The notes beneath the pieces are model-generated. The model was not told the DNA's origin. It was given only the letters and a program-made list of their open reading frames with translations, and made no database searches. From assembly GCA_023055355.1 (NCBI GenBank), contig JALJCS010000002.1, positions 80,371,001 through 80,435,000 on the forward strand: a stretch of 64,000 nt of DNA, in the 5' to 3' direction. The position numbers and the translations under genes were made by a program. Below are positions 51,061 through 63,340 of the stretch, one piece after another (positions within the stretch are counted from its first letter, which is position 1; the number at the start of each line of letters is the position of its first letter). This DNA is from Agelaius tricolor. Its lineage: Eukaryota; Chordata; Aves; Passeriformes; Icteridae.

Positions 51061-53109
51061 AAAAAAAAAGACAAACTTACTACAAAGTGCACTATTTATT
51101 GAGGAAGGTGTCATTCTGTAACTGGACTAGAATCCAAATTTAGCCTTATTGGGAGTTTTAGACTATAGATGTGCCTATTTCTGACAGATAAATAAAGTCC
51201 CAGTCTACTGTCTAGCGGTCTGAGAAAAGGTGTAATAGGACATGATACCTGGCAGAACAGAAGTGAGGGACTGAGATGGGGAAGAGAAGAGATTAATGTT
51301 CATTTTTGAAGTTACATGTTTTTGAGTGCATATTATTTACTGCGTTCTCATTTTGCATTAAATTTGTATAGTTTAACTTCAATCAATTGGCATGGGAATG
51401 GTGGCCGGGGCTGAAAAGAGAATGGAACTGATTCATATTCATCATAGACCTAACATGCTGAGCAGTGTCTGGTCTTTGATTCTGTAGACTCCTCAAGATA
51501 TTTGATATTAGGCTACAAGTCACGAAATGTACTGTTGTAACTTGTACAAGATCCTAAATAATTTTGAATTGGCTTGTGTTCAGTTCTTATGATTTTTTAG
51601 GCTTCCTTTTTTCTAATGTACATAAATTATTCTTCCCAATCCCATTAATGTTAAATATGCTTGCTGATTGTCTTCCAAGAACCTTTTATTTAAACAGAGC
51701 CTACCTGAGATAAATGACTTTTTTTTGTTTTAAACTTACAACACCTGAATAAAAGAGCTTTGGGGCTTGCTGTCTTTGTATTATGATTTATTTGTTGATG
51801 TCAAAAGATTGCACTATGTAGCAGGTCTACTTTTCTCCCTCATATACTAATACAGCTACTATTGTCTGTCCTCTTATTGAGAAATCCTCCCCAAGAGAGC
51901 TGAGAGCAGAACCCTGAGCAGTTTCCTGCCCACCTCTTCAGATCCTGGTGCCTATCAAAACATGTCAGGAAGACTCAGTTTCACTGGGAGACTTGTAAGA
52001 AGTGAGGGAACTGCTAGGAGCTCCAGTGTTTACTCCTGCAGTAGCACTGACTGAACTGGAGACCATCAATTCTCCACCTGCTCCCACCCACCCTTATCGC
52101 TCCGGGTTTTCAGGGAATTTGCCCCTGCAAAAACCTTGTCTCTGCCCACCTGCGGTATTTTATGAAAGCTACAGATTGTAAGAGCTTGCCATGGTTCTGG
52201 CCAGTATCAGTCACTGCAGAGCAGCAGTGTGGGAGTGGGTAAAATCAACCATCCATACAAAGGGTCAGTGGAATGGGGAGCTATAAGCTTTCCTGTCCTC
52301 ATACATGAAACAAACCTGCTCCTTTCCAATGACAAACAAATCCTATTGTGAAAGTGGCCCCTGGATTTTCACTTGTATATCCTTGACTCTCAGAGAAAGC
52401 AAATATAAAGGCATCATTCACTAGTCACTATTCTACTTTATTCTTTCAAAATTCCTTTTCTATCATTTGCTCTTGTCTCAATGAGGATACTTTGTGAGCT
52501 TCAGGATCCAGGCTTTTGCAACTATCATCATTTTAGGATCACATTTAGTTAGCTCAATGTAGATGATAACAGAAAGTTATAAGTTTCTAAATATGCAACT
52601 TCTGTGATAGACCTTAAATACAAACTATGCATGTGGTGTTCTGAATACGTGTTAATCCTATAGCTGAGCAGGTTTGTTTTTTTAACAAATCTAAATTAAC
52701 ATGATACACCTTTTATGTAGATCAGAGATGAGACACTTTGTGGGAGAAGGTAGATTTAAGAAATACTTTTGGCAAATAGGCAACCAGTTACAAGTAAAAT
52801 GTTTTATCATGTATAGCTGCATATTTAAATAACACAGAAAGGAAAGCTCTTAAGTTAGAGAAAACAGAATAATATGGAATTTGAGACAGTAAAAACCTTT
52901 AAGCTAAAATTCTCAAAAGTTCATTTGTTCAGCAAAAAACTCGGACATGATCTGAACTCAGACAAGAACAGTCCTGTGGCATATTTGCCACTGGTGATAC
53001 ACAGGCCAGTTCAAAGCGGTTGCTGCAGCAGGATGCTCTGCCTAGAATGGGGAGAACAACTCGACCAGTGCCTGATTTGCAAAGCTATCAGTGGTAAATA
53101 AAGAGGGGA
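51061..53109. other. Unassigned DNA
   Basis: An A run at about 51057-51069. A GC-richer segment at 51890-52260 is not recognised. No exon with paired splice sites was found. Confidence 0.4.
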
Positions 53110-53930
53110 TGTCATGCTGCTTTTGGTGTTGAACAATGCTGAGACCAGTCTGACTCATCAATCCCAAAGTTAAACATCCTGATAGTGAGATAAGATAGGG
53201 TAGACCTGGTAAAACACCCGGACAACGGCCCAAACAGGTGATACTACTGATAACTCATCTAAAACTGCTGAGCTGACACAGCTGGCCTGGAGCTGATATG
53301 ACAGTCATATAGAAAAGCCCAGTCCCAAATTTTAACACCAGGGTCCCATGATGTATCCCTTATTGGGCTAAATGTGTGGAGATCCAGCCCTGGACTGGGG
53401 CTGCCCCACAAGGTTATTCCTTGAGGCTGAGTAAAAGAGACTTGCCCACTGTTGTTGGTCTGAGTACAACATCAATCTCTACTTAATAATTGGGTTTGCT
53501 AGCTACAATAAAATTGCTTTAATACAATTGCTTTTAATATAATTTCTTCAATATTGCTTCATATTGCACTATATTATAATAGTTGTTATAGTTCCTATAC
53601 TCTGTAGTAAATAATTCCGATTAAGACCTTTTTGTCTAATCATTATCATGATAAATCATATATATTTAAAAAATATATCTGGTTTGCCATTCTTAATTCT
53701 GGGGGACAAAGTTGTATAGATGTTCCATTACACCTCTATAATCCTTTATACGTAATTCTGCATATACAGAACACAAAGTCAGGGGCTAAGATTGGATCCA
53801 GCCACACATTGGCTCCTCTAGGAGTTTAGAAAGCAAGGGGGTCCTTTCTGCACCTCTTAACTCTATGTGAGGGCTTCTTTAATAAACTCTGTCTGAAGCT
53901 CCCACTCTGCCTGAACAATTGCACAACACA
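53110..53930 (+). mobile_element. Probable avian ERVK-type LTR
   Basis: The segment has the plan of an LTR. It starts with TG at 53110 ('tgtcatgctgc') and its U3-like body is GC-mixed and then AT-rich (53480-53680). A 3' part reads 'gagggcttctttaataaac', with AATAAA at 53881-53886, and a CA end lies near 53930. The 3' part matches my memory of passerine ERVK LTRs. No matching target-site duplication was found and the ends are approximate. No retroviral genes lie on either side, so it would be a solo LTR. A RepeatMasker run with avian LTR libraries is the deciding test. Confidence 0.55.
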
Positions 53931-54213
53931 GAACTGAGAAATACCACTAGCTCCCACTAAATATGTCCACTACTGAGGCTGAAAGTTACTGGAAAGTGAG
54001 ACAAAAGGCCTGTGAAGCCCTAGAGCTATTTTGCCCACCTCTAAGTCTGGACAAGATTATTTATTATTTCATAATTACTGTTTATATATCTGTGGTAGTG
54101 TCAAATGTCTCAGACAAAAAGGTTTGTAAATATAACTCCTATTCAACTGTAACAGTAGATTACTATTATTGTCTTGTAATTGGCTGCCTAACCTATAATA
54201 CTCAATGTATATA

Positions 54214-54515
54214 AATAGAATCATAGAATATGTTGGATTAAAATGGACTGCTAAGGGTCAAATTCAACTCCCTGCTCCCCACAGGACTACCTAAAACTAA
54301 ACTATATGACTGAGAGCATTGTCCAGATGCCCCTTGAACTCAGGCTTGGTGCCATGTCCACCTTCCTGGAGAGCCTGTTCCAGTGAATGATCAGCCTCCT
54401 GGTGACCTTTTCTTAATGTCTAGTCTGAACTTTCCCTGACTCAGCTTCACCCCATTCTCTTGTGTCCCACCACTGGTCACCAGAGAGAGGAGACCAGCAC
54501 CTCCCACTGCAGTGT
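54214..54515 (-). mobile_element. 5'-truncated CR1 LINE, 3' UTR portion
   Basis: The plus strand opens with 'aatagaatcatagaatatg', the reverse-complement CR1 tail. It runs through the CR1 3' region typical of one avian CR1 subfamily ('agcctgttccagtgaat' near 54367, then 'tggtcaccagagagaggag' near 54475). The 3' end is at the lower coordinate, so the element is on the minus strand. Only the last 300 bases of the LINE are present and no reverse-transcriptase motif remains. Diverged but unambiguous. Confidence 0.88.
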
Positions 54516-56559
54516 TCACACATTCAAGTACGACTCCATGCGGGACTTTCTGGCTTTCTTTACTGTGGCTTTACTACCAGGGAGCCTCCTAAGTAACCTC
54601 AGTCCCTTCTGTGGGAGGAAGTGAGCTGTGACTGATGCCAGGAAATCACCTTTGGACACCATGCTGGACTCAGTTATTTCAGTTCTGGGCCACTTAGGAA
54701 ACAGTTGCCATCTCTCACCCATAAACGAACTCCCTGAGTCCCACATCCACCCTATCTCTGTCTCTGACAGAGGCTTTAGTCTTGTGGCTCTAGGTCATAA
54801 GTTTTATCATGTACCTTATCAGATAATTGAGAATAGTCTTTTGTAAGAGTTACATCAGGTAATATTTACGAATGCATGTAATCCCCAAAAGGAATATGTT
54901 CCTACCTGAAGCAGCTGGTATTGAAGAACCTGCAATCAGGAAATGATTTCCTTTAAGAATATGTAAGCTGTTTCACTCTAAGGTTATTTAATATCATAAA
55001 ATAAGGGTCTCTCAGAGAAGTGGGAAGGGAGAAGAGAGTGAAATGGAAAATTTGAGCAGACTGCAAGTTATTAATTTTTAGAAGATCCTTTTCATGCTGT
55101 CCCTACACATCCAAAAGAATATAGGTGTGGAGAACTAAATGCTCTTTCACCTAGAAGACAAGAAGTTAAATCCGTCAATGATCACTGAAAATTTGTAATA
55201 TATTTCTCTACAAATTGCAGAAGCAATATAAAAGCTGTAAACTTTAATCCTGTCCATTTCTAATGCACCCATTAAAATATATTTTGACTCTTTTTTTTCC
55301 CTCTCGAGTGACTGTATAAATTACACAGCTGTAAAGGTATTGTATTGACTTTTTTTAATTTGCTTGTATGTGAATTTCCATTAAATGTTCCTTCTTTAGG
55401 TAAAGGAAGAAGCTTGGCTGCATTTGCCCACAGCTAAACCACTAAGGTCTGCAATTCTTTTACTGACTAAAGATATTTCTTCATCTTCTTGATGCATTCT
55501 CTCTTTGGATAAAGAGAGCAGTCTCCACATAAAGAGACAGAAAAAGACCAGATGAACAGTGTGCAGGTTTTTTTTTTTTTTTCTTATTGGTCATTGGTAA
55601 GTTTTCTGCCATTAGTTAAGAAAAAAGAGATGGAAAAGTTCTACTAAATAATCCAGTCCAGCTCCTCCTCTGTGCTACACTTCATATTCCCCACGCTACA
55701 CTTCATATTTTTGCTCAGAAAAAAATTTAAAGGGTTTGCATTTGTTCCCATATAAGCTTATTTCATACCACTGTTTTGTGCTTTAACTTCCACTCAGGGA
55801 ATCCTAAATAATTTCTGTCCATCCTTTCCATTGTACTTGCCAGATATTTGTAGGGTGTTATGTTTTCCCCCAAGCCACTGTGTCGCCAGTTTTTCTCTCC
55901 ATGGCTCAGTAGGGCTGTTAGACCCATCTACAGTTACGGCTGCCATTCCTTCTTCTTAGTCTTGCTCCATGCTGATATGTCGACCTTTGGCCATTTGGAC
56001 AGAATTTTTAGTCTCTGCATGAACGTCTTGAGCTTATTTTTTGGGGGAGTATAGAACAGCACAAGTCATCCTTCCCTAAAACTGAGATTAAGGGGGAAAA
56101 GAGAGAAAAACATACAGAAAAACATTCTTTTCTCTTGAGAAGCTGTAACAGACACAAGCCTTGCAGCACACGCTTGACTTTCAGTTTCTGGGTAAAATGA
56201 CCCCTAGAACTAGGTTCATCCTTTTTGTCATGCCCTGACAACCCTGTCAAACTATGAGGGGGAAAAATCCATTATTTTACAGGGGTTTAAAGGACCCTTC
56301 CTATGATGATTACATTCTTCAAAATTTCTACCTTAATTCAGCAACCTGAACAACAACAGAGCTCTTACAAAACTTTGCTTCCTCTTGAATGGCTGACTTT
56401 AAGAGAGCTGAAAAGGTAGAAAAAGCCTCTATACTTTTTGTCACAGCAGTTCATCCCTTTGTGGGCCTGAATATTATGCATGAGAGCAGGAAATTGGGCT
56501 CTTGTGTATTCTCAGCTTTCCCTTTGTTTTGACATTTGTAGGAGGCAAAGAGGCATGGC
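54516..56559. other. Unassigned DNA after the CR1 copy
   Basis: The first 250 bases (54516-54770) are GC-richer with overlapping frames on both strands (76 and 72 codons), not recognised. At 55674-55709 a 15-base unit, 'gctacacttcatatt', is repeated with a period of 21. A 16-base T run sits near 55567. Confidence 0.4.
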
Positions 56560-56830
56560 CTGACCAATGGTGAGAGATGAGGATGGTGGGAAGTGCTAAG
56601 AGAAGACTGAAAGAAGGAAGTGGTATGAGACAAAAGAGAAGCTTAAAGAGCATGGAGCAAGGATTATGGACAAACAGAAGAAGTGCCAGGCAGTGTATGG
56701 AGGACAGGATAAGAGATAGGGGAGCCAGATGCTGTGGCAAGCAGAAGACAAAAACAGAGATCAGACAAACAGAGGTAAACATGAGCCAGGATGTGAGCAT
56801 GAAAAAATACAGTGTTGACAGATCATACAG
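56560..56830 (+). other. Purine-rich segment with a 108-codon basic frame
   Basis: The plus strand is strongly biased to A and G over about 270 bases and is open for 108 codons (56577-56903), giving a Lys/Arg-rich product with several MxxRxx-type runs. That is what purine-rich DNA translates to. A good acceptor ('tgttttgacatttgtag' at 56525-56541) and a donor-like GTGAGA at 56570 would give a 28-base exon just before it. No protein family is recognised; chance or a non-coding transcript is more likely than a gene. Confidence 0.25.
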
Positions 56831-57109
56831 CTACAGGTTGTATCATCATGAATATTCACAAAGGCACCAAGCTAAAATTGCACTGGCATTTCCTACCACT
56901 TGAATGCTTGATTTTGCAATCTGAACATTCTTTTAACATAAATTTTTAAATGTAACCCTCTGTAGATATATAATCCAGAGCTATGTATTTAGATTATGTT
57001 GTGTACATATAATCATGCTTAGCTTCTTTCTATGGAAATGCAATGATACAACTTGCTTCAGGCTCAAGCCTTGAGCTCTTTTCACGTGTCCATAGCCTCA
57101 GTCTTATTT

Positions 57110-57330
57110 GATCAGCATGTAATCACTCTGTCATTCTTCTCTGAATTCCTTCTAAATTACTAAGGAGGTGCTCAAGACTGAATATAATAATTTGTCCTTG
57201 GTCAGACCAGAGCTATAGGGAAATAATGTTACACTTTGTGTCTTCTTGCATAGTTGATACTTCCGTCAGCTACACTCTTTTGCTGCTATACTACACTACA
57301 AATTCAAATCTAATTACATGTTCTGCATCA
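57110..57330 (-). mobile_element. Possible ancient CR1/L3-type LINE relic
   Basis: On the plus strand the order of phrases follows the reverse complement of old CR1-like 3' regions: a 'gaattccttctaaat' part, then 'ctcaagactgaatataata', then 'ggtcagaccagagctatag' and 'tcttgcatagttgatactt'. Similarity is by memory of the consensus and the copy is very decayed. It matches the minus-strand orientation of every other CR1 copy in the window. Confidence 0.35.
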
Positions 57331-60299
57331 TACCTCTGTTTCATTAGTGCTTCCCTGCTGGCTTCTCCGTGCTGCTATGCGTGTTTCTACATAGAAAACA
57401 ATCCTCTCTGTGTGAAGGTGGGATGGGGGTGGAAGTAAACAGAAGAACACAAATAGTAATTCAGACAAAGCAGTAGAAGTCGATCTACTATTCCAGAAGT
57501 TGTTCTACTGGTTGATGCTAGTAGTGGTTCCACCACTCTCCAAGTCAAAAAGGAAGTCTAGAGGATTAGAAAAGAAACAGTTTGGCTTAAAGGGAAATTC
57601 AATCTTCAATAAAAGATTATAACAAATATTCTTCCTTTTTTTTTTCAGTATGTATCTACCTAAAACTATCTGCCTATACAAAGAAATAAAAAGGCAACAG
57701 CAGTGACAATTGGTTAGGAAGTATACACAATTGAGGTGGAGAGCAAAAGAACTCAGAAGAAAATGGGTCAGGGCAGTCAAAAGGTAACAAGAAGAATATG
57801 TTAGGAATATTGAAGGCAAACAGAATCAAAATGACAGTGTTGATTGATTACTAAAAAATCTGACCACTGGAGAAAGAGCAAAAGTGCTAAATAAGTGCAT
57901 ATGGTTTATGTTTGAGGGAAAAAAATGTGATAGTACTATATATTAAATGAAACTTTCCACTTTAGGAGTGAGGAAGAGTGATGATAAACAGAGCTACCAG
58001 AATTTGTCATTTTAAAATCAGCAAGTCCAAATAACATGTATATAATAGCAACTTTTAAAGAGTTAGCTAGGGAACACTGGGGAAAAAGAGCAGTCTAAAA
58101 TAAAGCTAATACTGTACTAACAAACCAGAGAACTCCTGAGTCTTTGCAACCATCAGTTAGCTTGGCCTACTGCTTAAAATGCTTTAAGCAATTTCTTGAG
58201 TAGGATATAGAAGTTACACATTTTAGATGGTGCAGAAACTGAAAGAAAGATAAATAACATAGAATGCAGGCCGTTGGTACAGAATGACCTAGTAAGCTAG
58301 TTGTGGTGAACCAAAATATTTCAGGATGGGAAAACTCAATGTTGTGAACACAAGAACAAGGAAAGTAATCCATAAAGAATTGAGGTCATGGTCTGAAATA
58401 GTCTTAGATGGTTGAGTTGAATAGTCAGCCTAACATGAGTTGTAATAGTGATGCTGTAGACAAAAAGTCATATTGGAAATCTCTGTTTGCCAAAGTTAAA
58501 TTACCACTGCACTAGAATTACTGTGCCCAGTTCTGCTGCTCATGATTTAGCAGAGAGAAGAAGAATTCAGAGTTCCTAGAGTATTAAGATATATGGGAGG
58601 ACACAAAGAATTTTATTTGCTATAAATATATATATAAGAACAAAATTTGATAATAAAGGGTTTCTCAGTCTAGCAGACATAACACGATCTAATGGCTGGA
58701 AGGAGAAGCTAAACAAATTCCATGAGAAATATGGAACATGCTTTTAACATTAGAATAAAGTGCCAAGTGTTGTGGTACAGCTTCTATCACAGGAATTACT
58801 TTTATCGGGGTTGGATGCCTTACTAAACCACAGCTGTTGGAGATGAAGCAAGAATTAAATCAGAAAAAATACTTAAGCCTGTGTTGCTGTTATATATTAG
58901 ATAATCACTTATTTAATGCTGTTCTTAAATTCCAGGAATATTTTACCCTGGGTGCACAAATCAGAATATTTCCAAGTTTAACATTTATATGTGATTTTTG
59001 CTTTTGTGCCTGTGACTGCAAAAACTGGTAATAGAGAATATTTGTATTCCTGTGGCAACTCTGAAATGTAATAATTACAACACTCTAATATATAGGCATG
59101 ATTCAGGCATTTATTAGATGGACTGTCCCAGACCTTAGGAGGCTTGGTGGAGCTAAAACTTTGAAATCAAGTCGAGTTGTTGTTTGAGCGTGCACCTCTA
59201 GAGTTTCTGAGTTTTAAGCACTGATTATTATCTCTTGAAGTTGCATGATTGGTTTTCTTGCATTTAGAATGTTTTTCTTTCCTTTACATGAAATAATACT
59301 GGCTGAACTTCCAGTAGTTCAGCAAAACTGATGAGACTGAGCTTATCTGTAAATTTTAGCCCATATGTACTCCTGCGATGAAAATGCCCATAATTATAGA
59401 GGAAGTACATTCACATAAATAAACACAAGGAAAATGTATTGAGAAAGATTTCCATTTACTCTTTGTTTGAGGCATAACAATATTAGCTACAATGATTATA
59501 GGCAAACTCACATGTTATTCTCTTAATAAGCACATATATATAATTTGATACCCAGTAAATAACAGCACAAACACTTTGAGAAGTCTGTCTAACACAAGGT
59601 CATGCATATCAGACAGGCACATCACAGTGCCCTCTGTGAAAGCCTGATCAGCTTTTTTTTTGTGAGATGAAAAGTCTCTCAGTGTTTCATTCTTGTCTCT
59701 GTAGCAACACTTTGTATCTCATAGATCCTACAAAAAAAAAAAAAAAACAACAAACATAAATGACACTAAGTCTAACCAACTGTCTATCCAGTTCAAGTCA
59801 GACTATTCGGTTAAATCAGATACAAGCTAAAAAACTAGTGGCACCAATGTTCTGTATTTGACAAATGTAAGAATGTTCATATCAGCAGGACACCATAAAT
59901 GTGCCTGTTTCAGGGCACTTCTAGGAAACAAGTGTACAATAGGAGGGTGATGAGCATACACATCAAACCAGTTATTCAACATGCTGTTGCTATTTTCTTT
60001 GACGTTGGGTGCTGCATAGGCCTTACAACCCTGAGCACTCCTGAGTGCAAGTATCTGTTCCTCCCCTCTGAAAGGTTGTGTGCAAATCCTGTTGGGGTGG
60101 GGCACCAGAGATAAAGACACTGCAACTTGAAAATGGTGACAGCTGCTTAGCTGGCATCACACGCTTGAGATGAGTGTCCAGAAGCAATTTATCGACCTTT
60201 TGCTCTTCATACTTAAATATGTTTTAAAGCACTGTGATTGTACTCAAGCGTGTGTGCCCCAGGTGCTTTGGGGTCGTGGCTGTAACGTGGTTCAGGAGC
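57331..60299. other. Unassigned AT-rich DNA
   Basis: A short TA run near 58626-58635 and an A run at about 59731-59746 are the only simple repeats. No gene, RNA or repeat family seen. Confidence 0.45.
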
Positions 60300-61105
60300 A
60301 TGTTCAAACATTGCTCATTTATACATGTAAAAGGTGGGGGCTGCCAGCTGCTGGGCTGCTGCTGTTCTTTGCAGAGGCAGATCCCGAGATGATGGTGCTG
60401 AGGTTTGTGCTTTTCTCCCTGTCTTCAGAGGAATGTAGCACATGACTACTGACCAAGGATTTTGCAAGTCCCGGCCCTCCTGCACCAACACTGCTTGTCC
60501 TGTAAATCCTGAACAAAGAATCCACACATCACAACCCTATCTCTTGTGAAGGCCTTTACAAACTCATTCCAGGATCCCATGAAGATGGTGAGATCCAAGT
60601 TTTGCTTATGAAAAACCCAGGCAGAGGTTTAGGCAGAGACCTAAATTTAGTCCTTTTACTCCCAGACTCAGGTTATCACTCTCCTAGCGTGGGGGGAAGT
60701 CCAGAAACACACAAGCCTTCACCAATTCCTACTCAGAAGCTGATGAGTGCTGGGTGGAACTGGCCATACAGCGGGTGCGGCCATGGCACCGACACAAAAG
60801 AAGCTGATTCAGCTCATTCCCAGATAATTTTCACTGTCTTTCCCTGCTGGAATTTGTGGGAGGGCTAGACCAGCAATAGCAGCATCAGATCTTCCTCCAG
60901 CTCCTCGGGTTGCAGTGAGTAGCAAAAGAAGAGTGGTAACTCCTGCACTGGTGGGAGTGGTTTGGGGAGCTCCACAGGAAGGATTAGTGCTGGAGCTGTG
61001 TTGGGCATGGTGGCCTCTCCTCATGCTACGGTTACTCAGCTCTTTCACAACACTCCCAATGGTCTTGCCTCCTGAGACTGGAGCAAGGCTTGCAGCTACT
61101 TAGTG
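60300..61105. other. GC-richer unassigned block
   Basis: The block is GC-richer than its surroundings, with scattered CpG sites (for example 60687 and 60772-60790). Both strands carry several frames of 60-90 codons, none extending through paired splice sites. It is not recognised as an LTR or LINE. A worn retroelement is the simplest guess. Confidence 0.25.
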
Positions 61106-61746
61106 ACCAGTCTAAATGGCAGTCTTGCAGAACCACAAATTAGATTAGAGTAGGCTCTGAAATGCTGACAGATCTGTGCCTATGGTCTCCAAGATTGGCC
61201 CAGACCATTCAGGGAATAAGAAACTGTGAATAATAATCTTTGGGGAAAATCAGTGCCAAAATTCTTACTGTTAGTTTCTGAGTCAAACGACCAGCTTCTG
61301 AGCTCTCTTCCACTTGAGTCCTAAGAAATCTCCAGCCAGCTGTGATGCCTGAGAGTCATCTGTGAAAAGAAAAGCCACATAAAAGTTGAAGTTAGGGATA
61401 GATGGTTCATAGTATGCATATGAAGATGCATTTGAGTGATTAATAAAGAAAGATTAAGTCAAAAATATGAGAGTTAGAAGAAGCCACCAATTATACTAGC
61501 TCTGTACTCTTAGAGTGGAAAATAGGTTTGATGAAGTCTGAATCTGTTTCTGTGAATTAAGAGAAGATATAGCTGCACTGTGAATAAAGTAGATAAAAAC
61601 ATGACATTAAAATTAGAAATGAAGAGGAAATGTTAACCAATCTAATAACAAAGTCCAGTATTTCATGAGGTTGCTTTCTGAGGCAGGTAACAGGGGACAC
61701 ACTTCATGAAGTTCTTTTTCAGTTCTGGTTCTTTTGTACTGCTGTA

Positions 61747-61794
61747 CAGCTGAGTCTGCAAGCACAGATCATGCTGTGCTTACAGACTCAGCTG
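61747..61794. other. Near-perfect 48-base inverted repeat (hairpin)
   Basis: Arm 61747-61767 and arm 61774-61794 are reverse complements over 21 positions with a single mismatch (C at 61759 against A at 61782). The loop is the 6 bases 'atcatg'. Pairing does not continue beyond the arms. The stem is shorter and the loop tighter than a usual microRNA precursor, so a microRNA is unlikely. A template-switch event or a structured element is possible. Confidence 0.9.
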
Positions 61795-62499
61795 CCTTGT
61801 TTTCTTTTTTATTCTAGTGGCTGCACTGCATTAAACAAGGCCAAGTAATAATGTGTCTTTTCCTTTCTACTGCTTGTTCATGGAGGCAACTGTTAAAGTT
61901 GCTAAGGAATTGTTGTATTACTCTGAAGAAGATATTATTTACATGCTCATAAACAGAAGTAGGTCTGAAAGAATATTATTACTAAATGGTGATTGGCATG
62001 ATGGCTAAATTTAGTAATACTGTCTTACATAGCACATCTTTATGTTCCTAGATAGTCCTACAGTGACCGTGCAGACCTCTGTAGTTGACAACTCTCTCAG
62101 TTCAAAAAGTTTGCAATTATCAGAGAAGCAAAGCTTCAGTATATGGAAGACCTGTCAGTCCAGTCTAGCAGGAGTAAATGCATTAAATTATTTATGAGTA
62201 AACTCTGCTTCCTTCTAAAACAGGGGTGTGAGAATTGTTCCCAGAGGGAGTTTGTTTTCTAATTCCATTTCTTCAGTTAACATTAGTATATTGTCTCACA
62301 TAAAACAGTAATTTACTGTATTTATTGCTTTCATTGTTTGTAAGGAGCTGTAGCTTAGCTTTCTGTTTTGCTTTAAGCAGGTTGTGAGACAAAATATGCT
62401 TTTTAATGTCAAAGAGCTGGTTAAAACACACACATTGTTTAAAATAAGTCACAATTTATATTTGACATTCAAACAATTCTTTTTTTTTAAAGTTTCTTA

Positions 62500-63340
62500 A
62501 GACATTTGCCCAGACAAACAAATAAAAGCACAAAAGGATGGAAAGGTGCCACTGAAGGTGCCACTGTGCCAGCATGTCACCCTCTTCAATGACCAGGTGT
62601 CTGTGTCTGTTGTTATCCACATTGTCCTTTGTGATCTGCTCTCCAATTCACGTCTGTGTGCACAAACACCTTTTTGGCTGCTGTGCTCCACGGCAGTGTA
62701 CCTCCCCAGTGGTCAGCCATTCCAGGAACCTCATCCTCAAGAGAAATGGAGATACTGAGTATCTTTGATCTGCTTTCAGATTGGAACAAAACTAACTTCT
62801 ATACTCTCTAGAAAACCACCAAGAACTAAAAACATGCATTCAGTCAGCACCATACAAGCCCCTGTTGTTGAGCATAGATCTGAGACTGACTGGCTTACAG
62901 CTGTAGGGATGGCACAGGCTAGGGATGAAACCTGGTGGCACAGAGACATGCTTGTGGGTTTTGTGCCACCCACAGCAGAAGTTTCATGCTGTGGCACATT
63001 TCTGTTGGAAATCAGATGTTGAAAGGAGCTGGTCTTTAAGCAGTGGGAGGGGCTGGGTTGCTGTCCTCCTGGCAGCTTGGTCAACTGTGTTGGACCTCTA
63101 GCAGAGTGGTGATCCACAAACACCACCAGCACAAAACAAGATGGCAATCTGCTGACACTGGTGCACAAATAGATGCTCTGTCTGTGAAGCACCTCATATC
63201 CTTGTGTGACAGGAATAGGTGCTGTCTCCACCAAACAGGCATCATCCCTGTGAGTGCCCCAAGCTGCTGCAGACCTGCTCTTGCTGCAGCTTGGTGATGC
63301 ATTGGCTGACTTCCTTCTTCCTTACTAGGGTTCCCCCTGG
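62500..63340. other. GC-richer unassigned block with long frames on both strands
   Basis: The minus strand is open for 152 codons at 63234-62776, but the frame begins at a TTG codon, not ATG. The plus strand is open for 85 codons at 62765-63022. Composition is Ser/Thr/Cys/Val-rich with no recognisable domain, and no good splice pair bounds either frame. A duplicated 'aaggtgccactg' occurs at 62543-62567. The block is either a decayed repeat, part of a non-coding transcript, or an unrecognised gene fragment. Confidence 0.25.

Noticed and set aside
61747..61794. MicroRNA precursor interpretation of the hairpin
   Set aside because: The stem is only 21 pairs with a 6-base loop and no lower stem, unlike Drosha/Dicer substrates.
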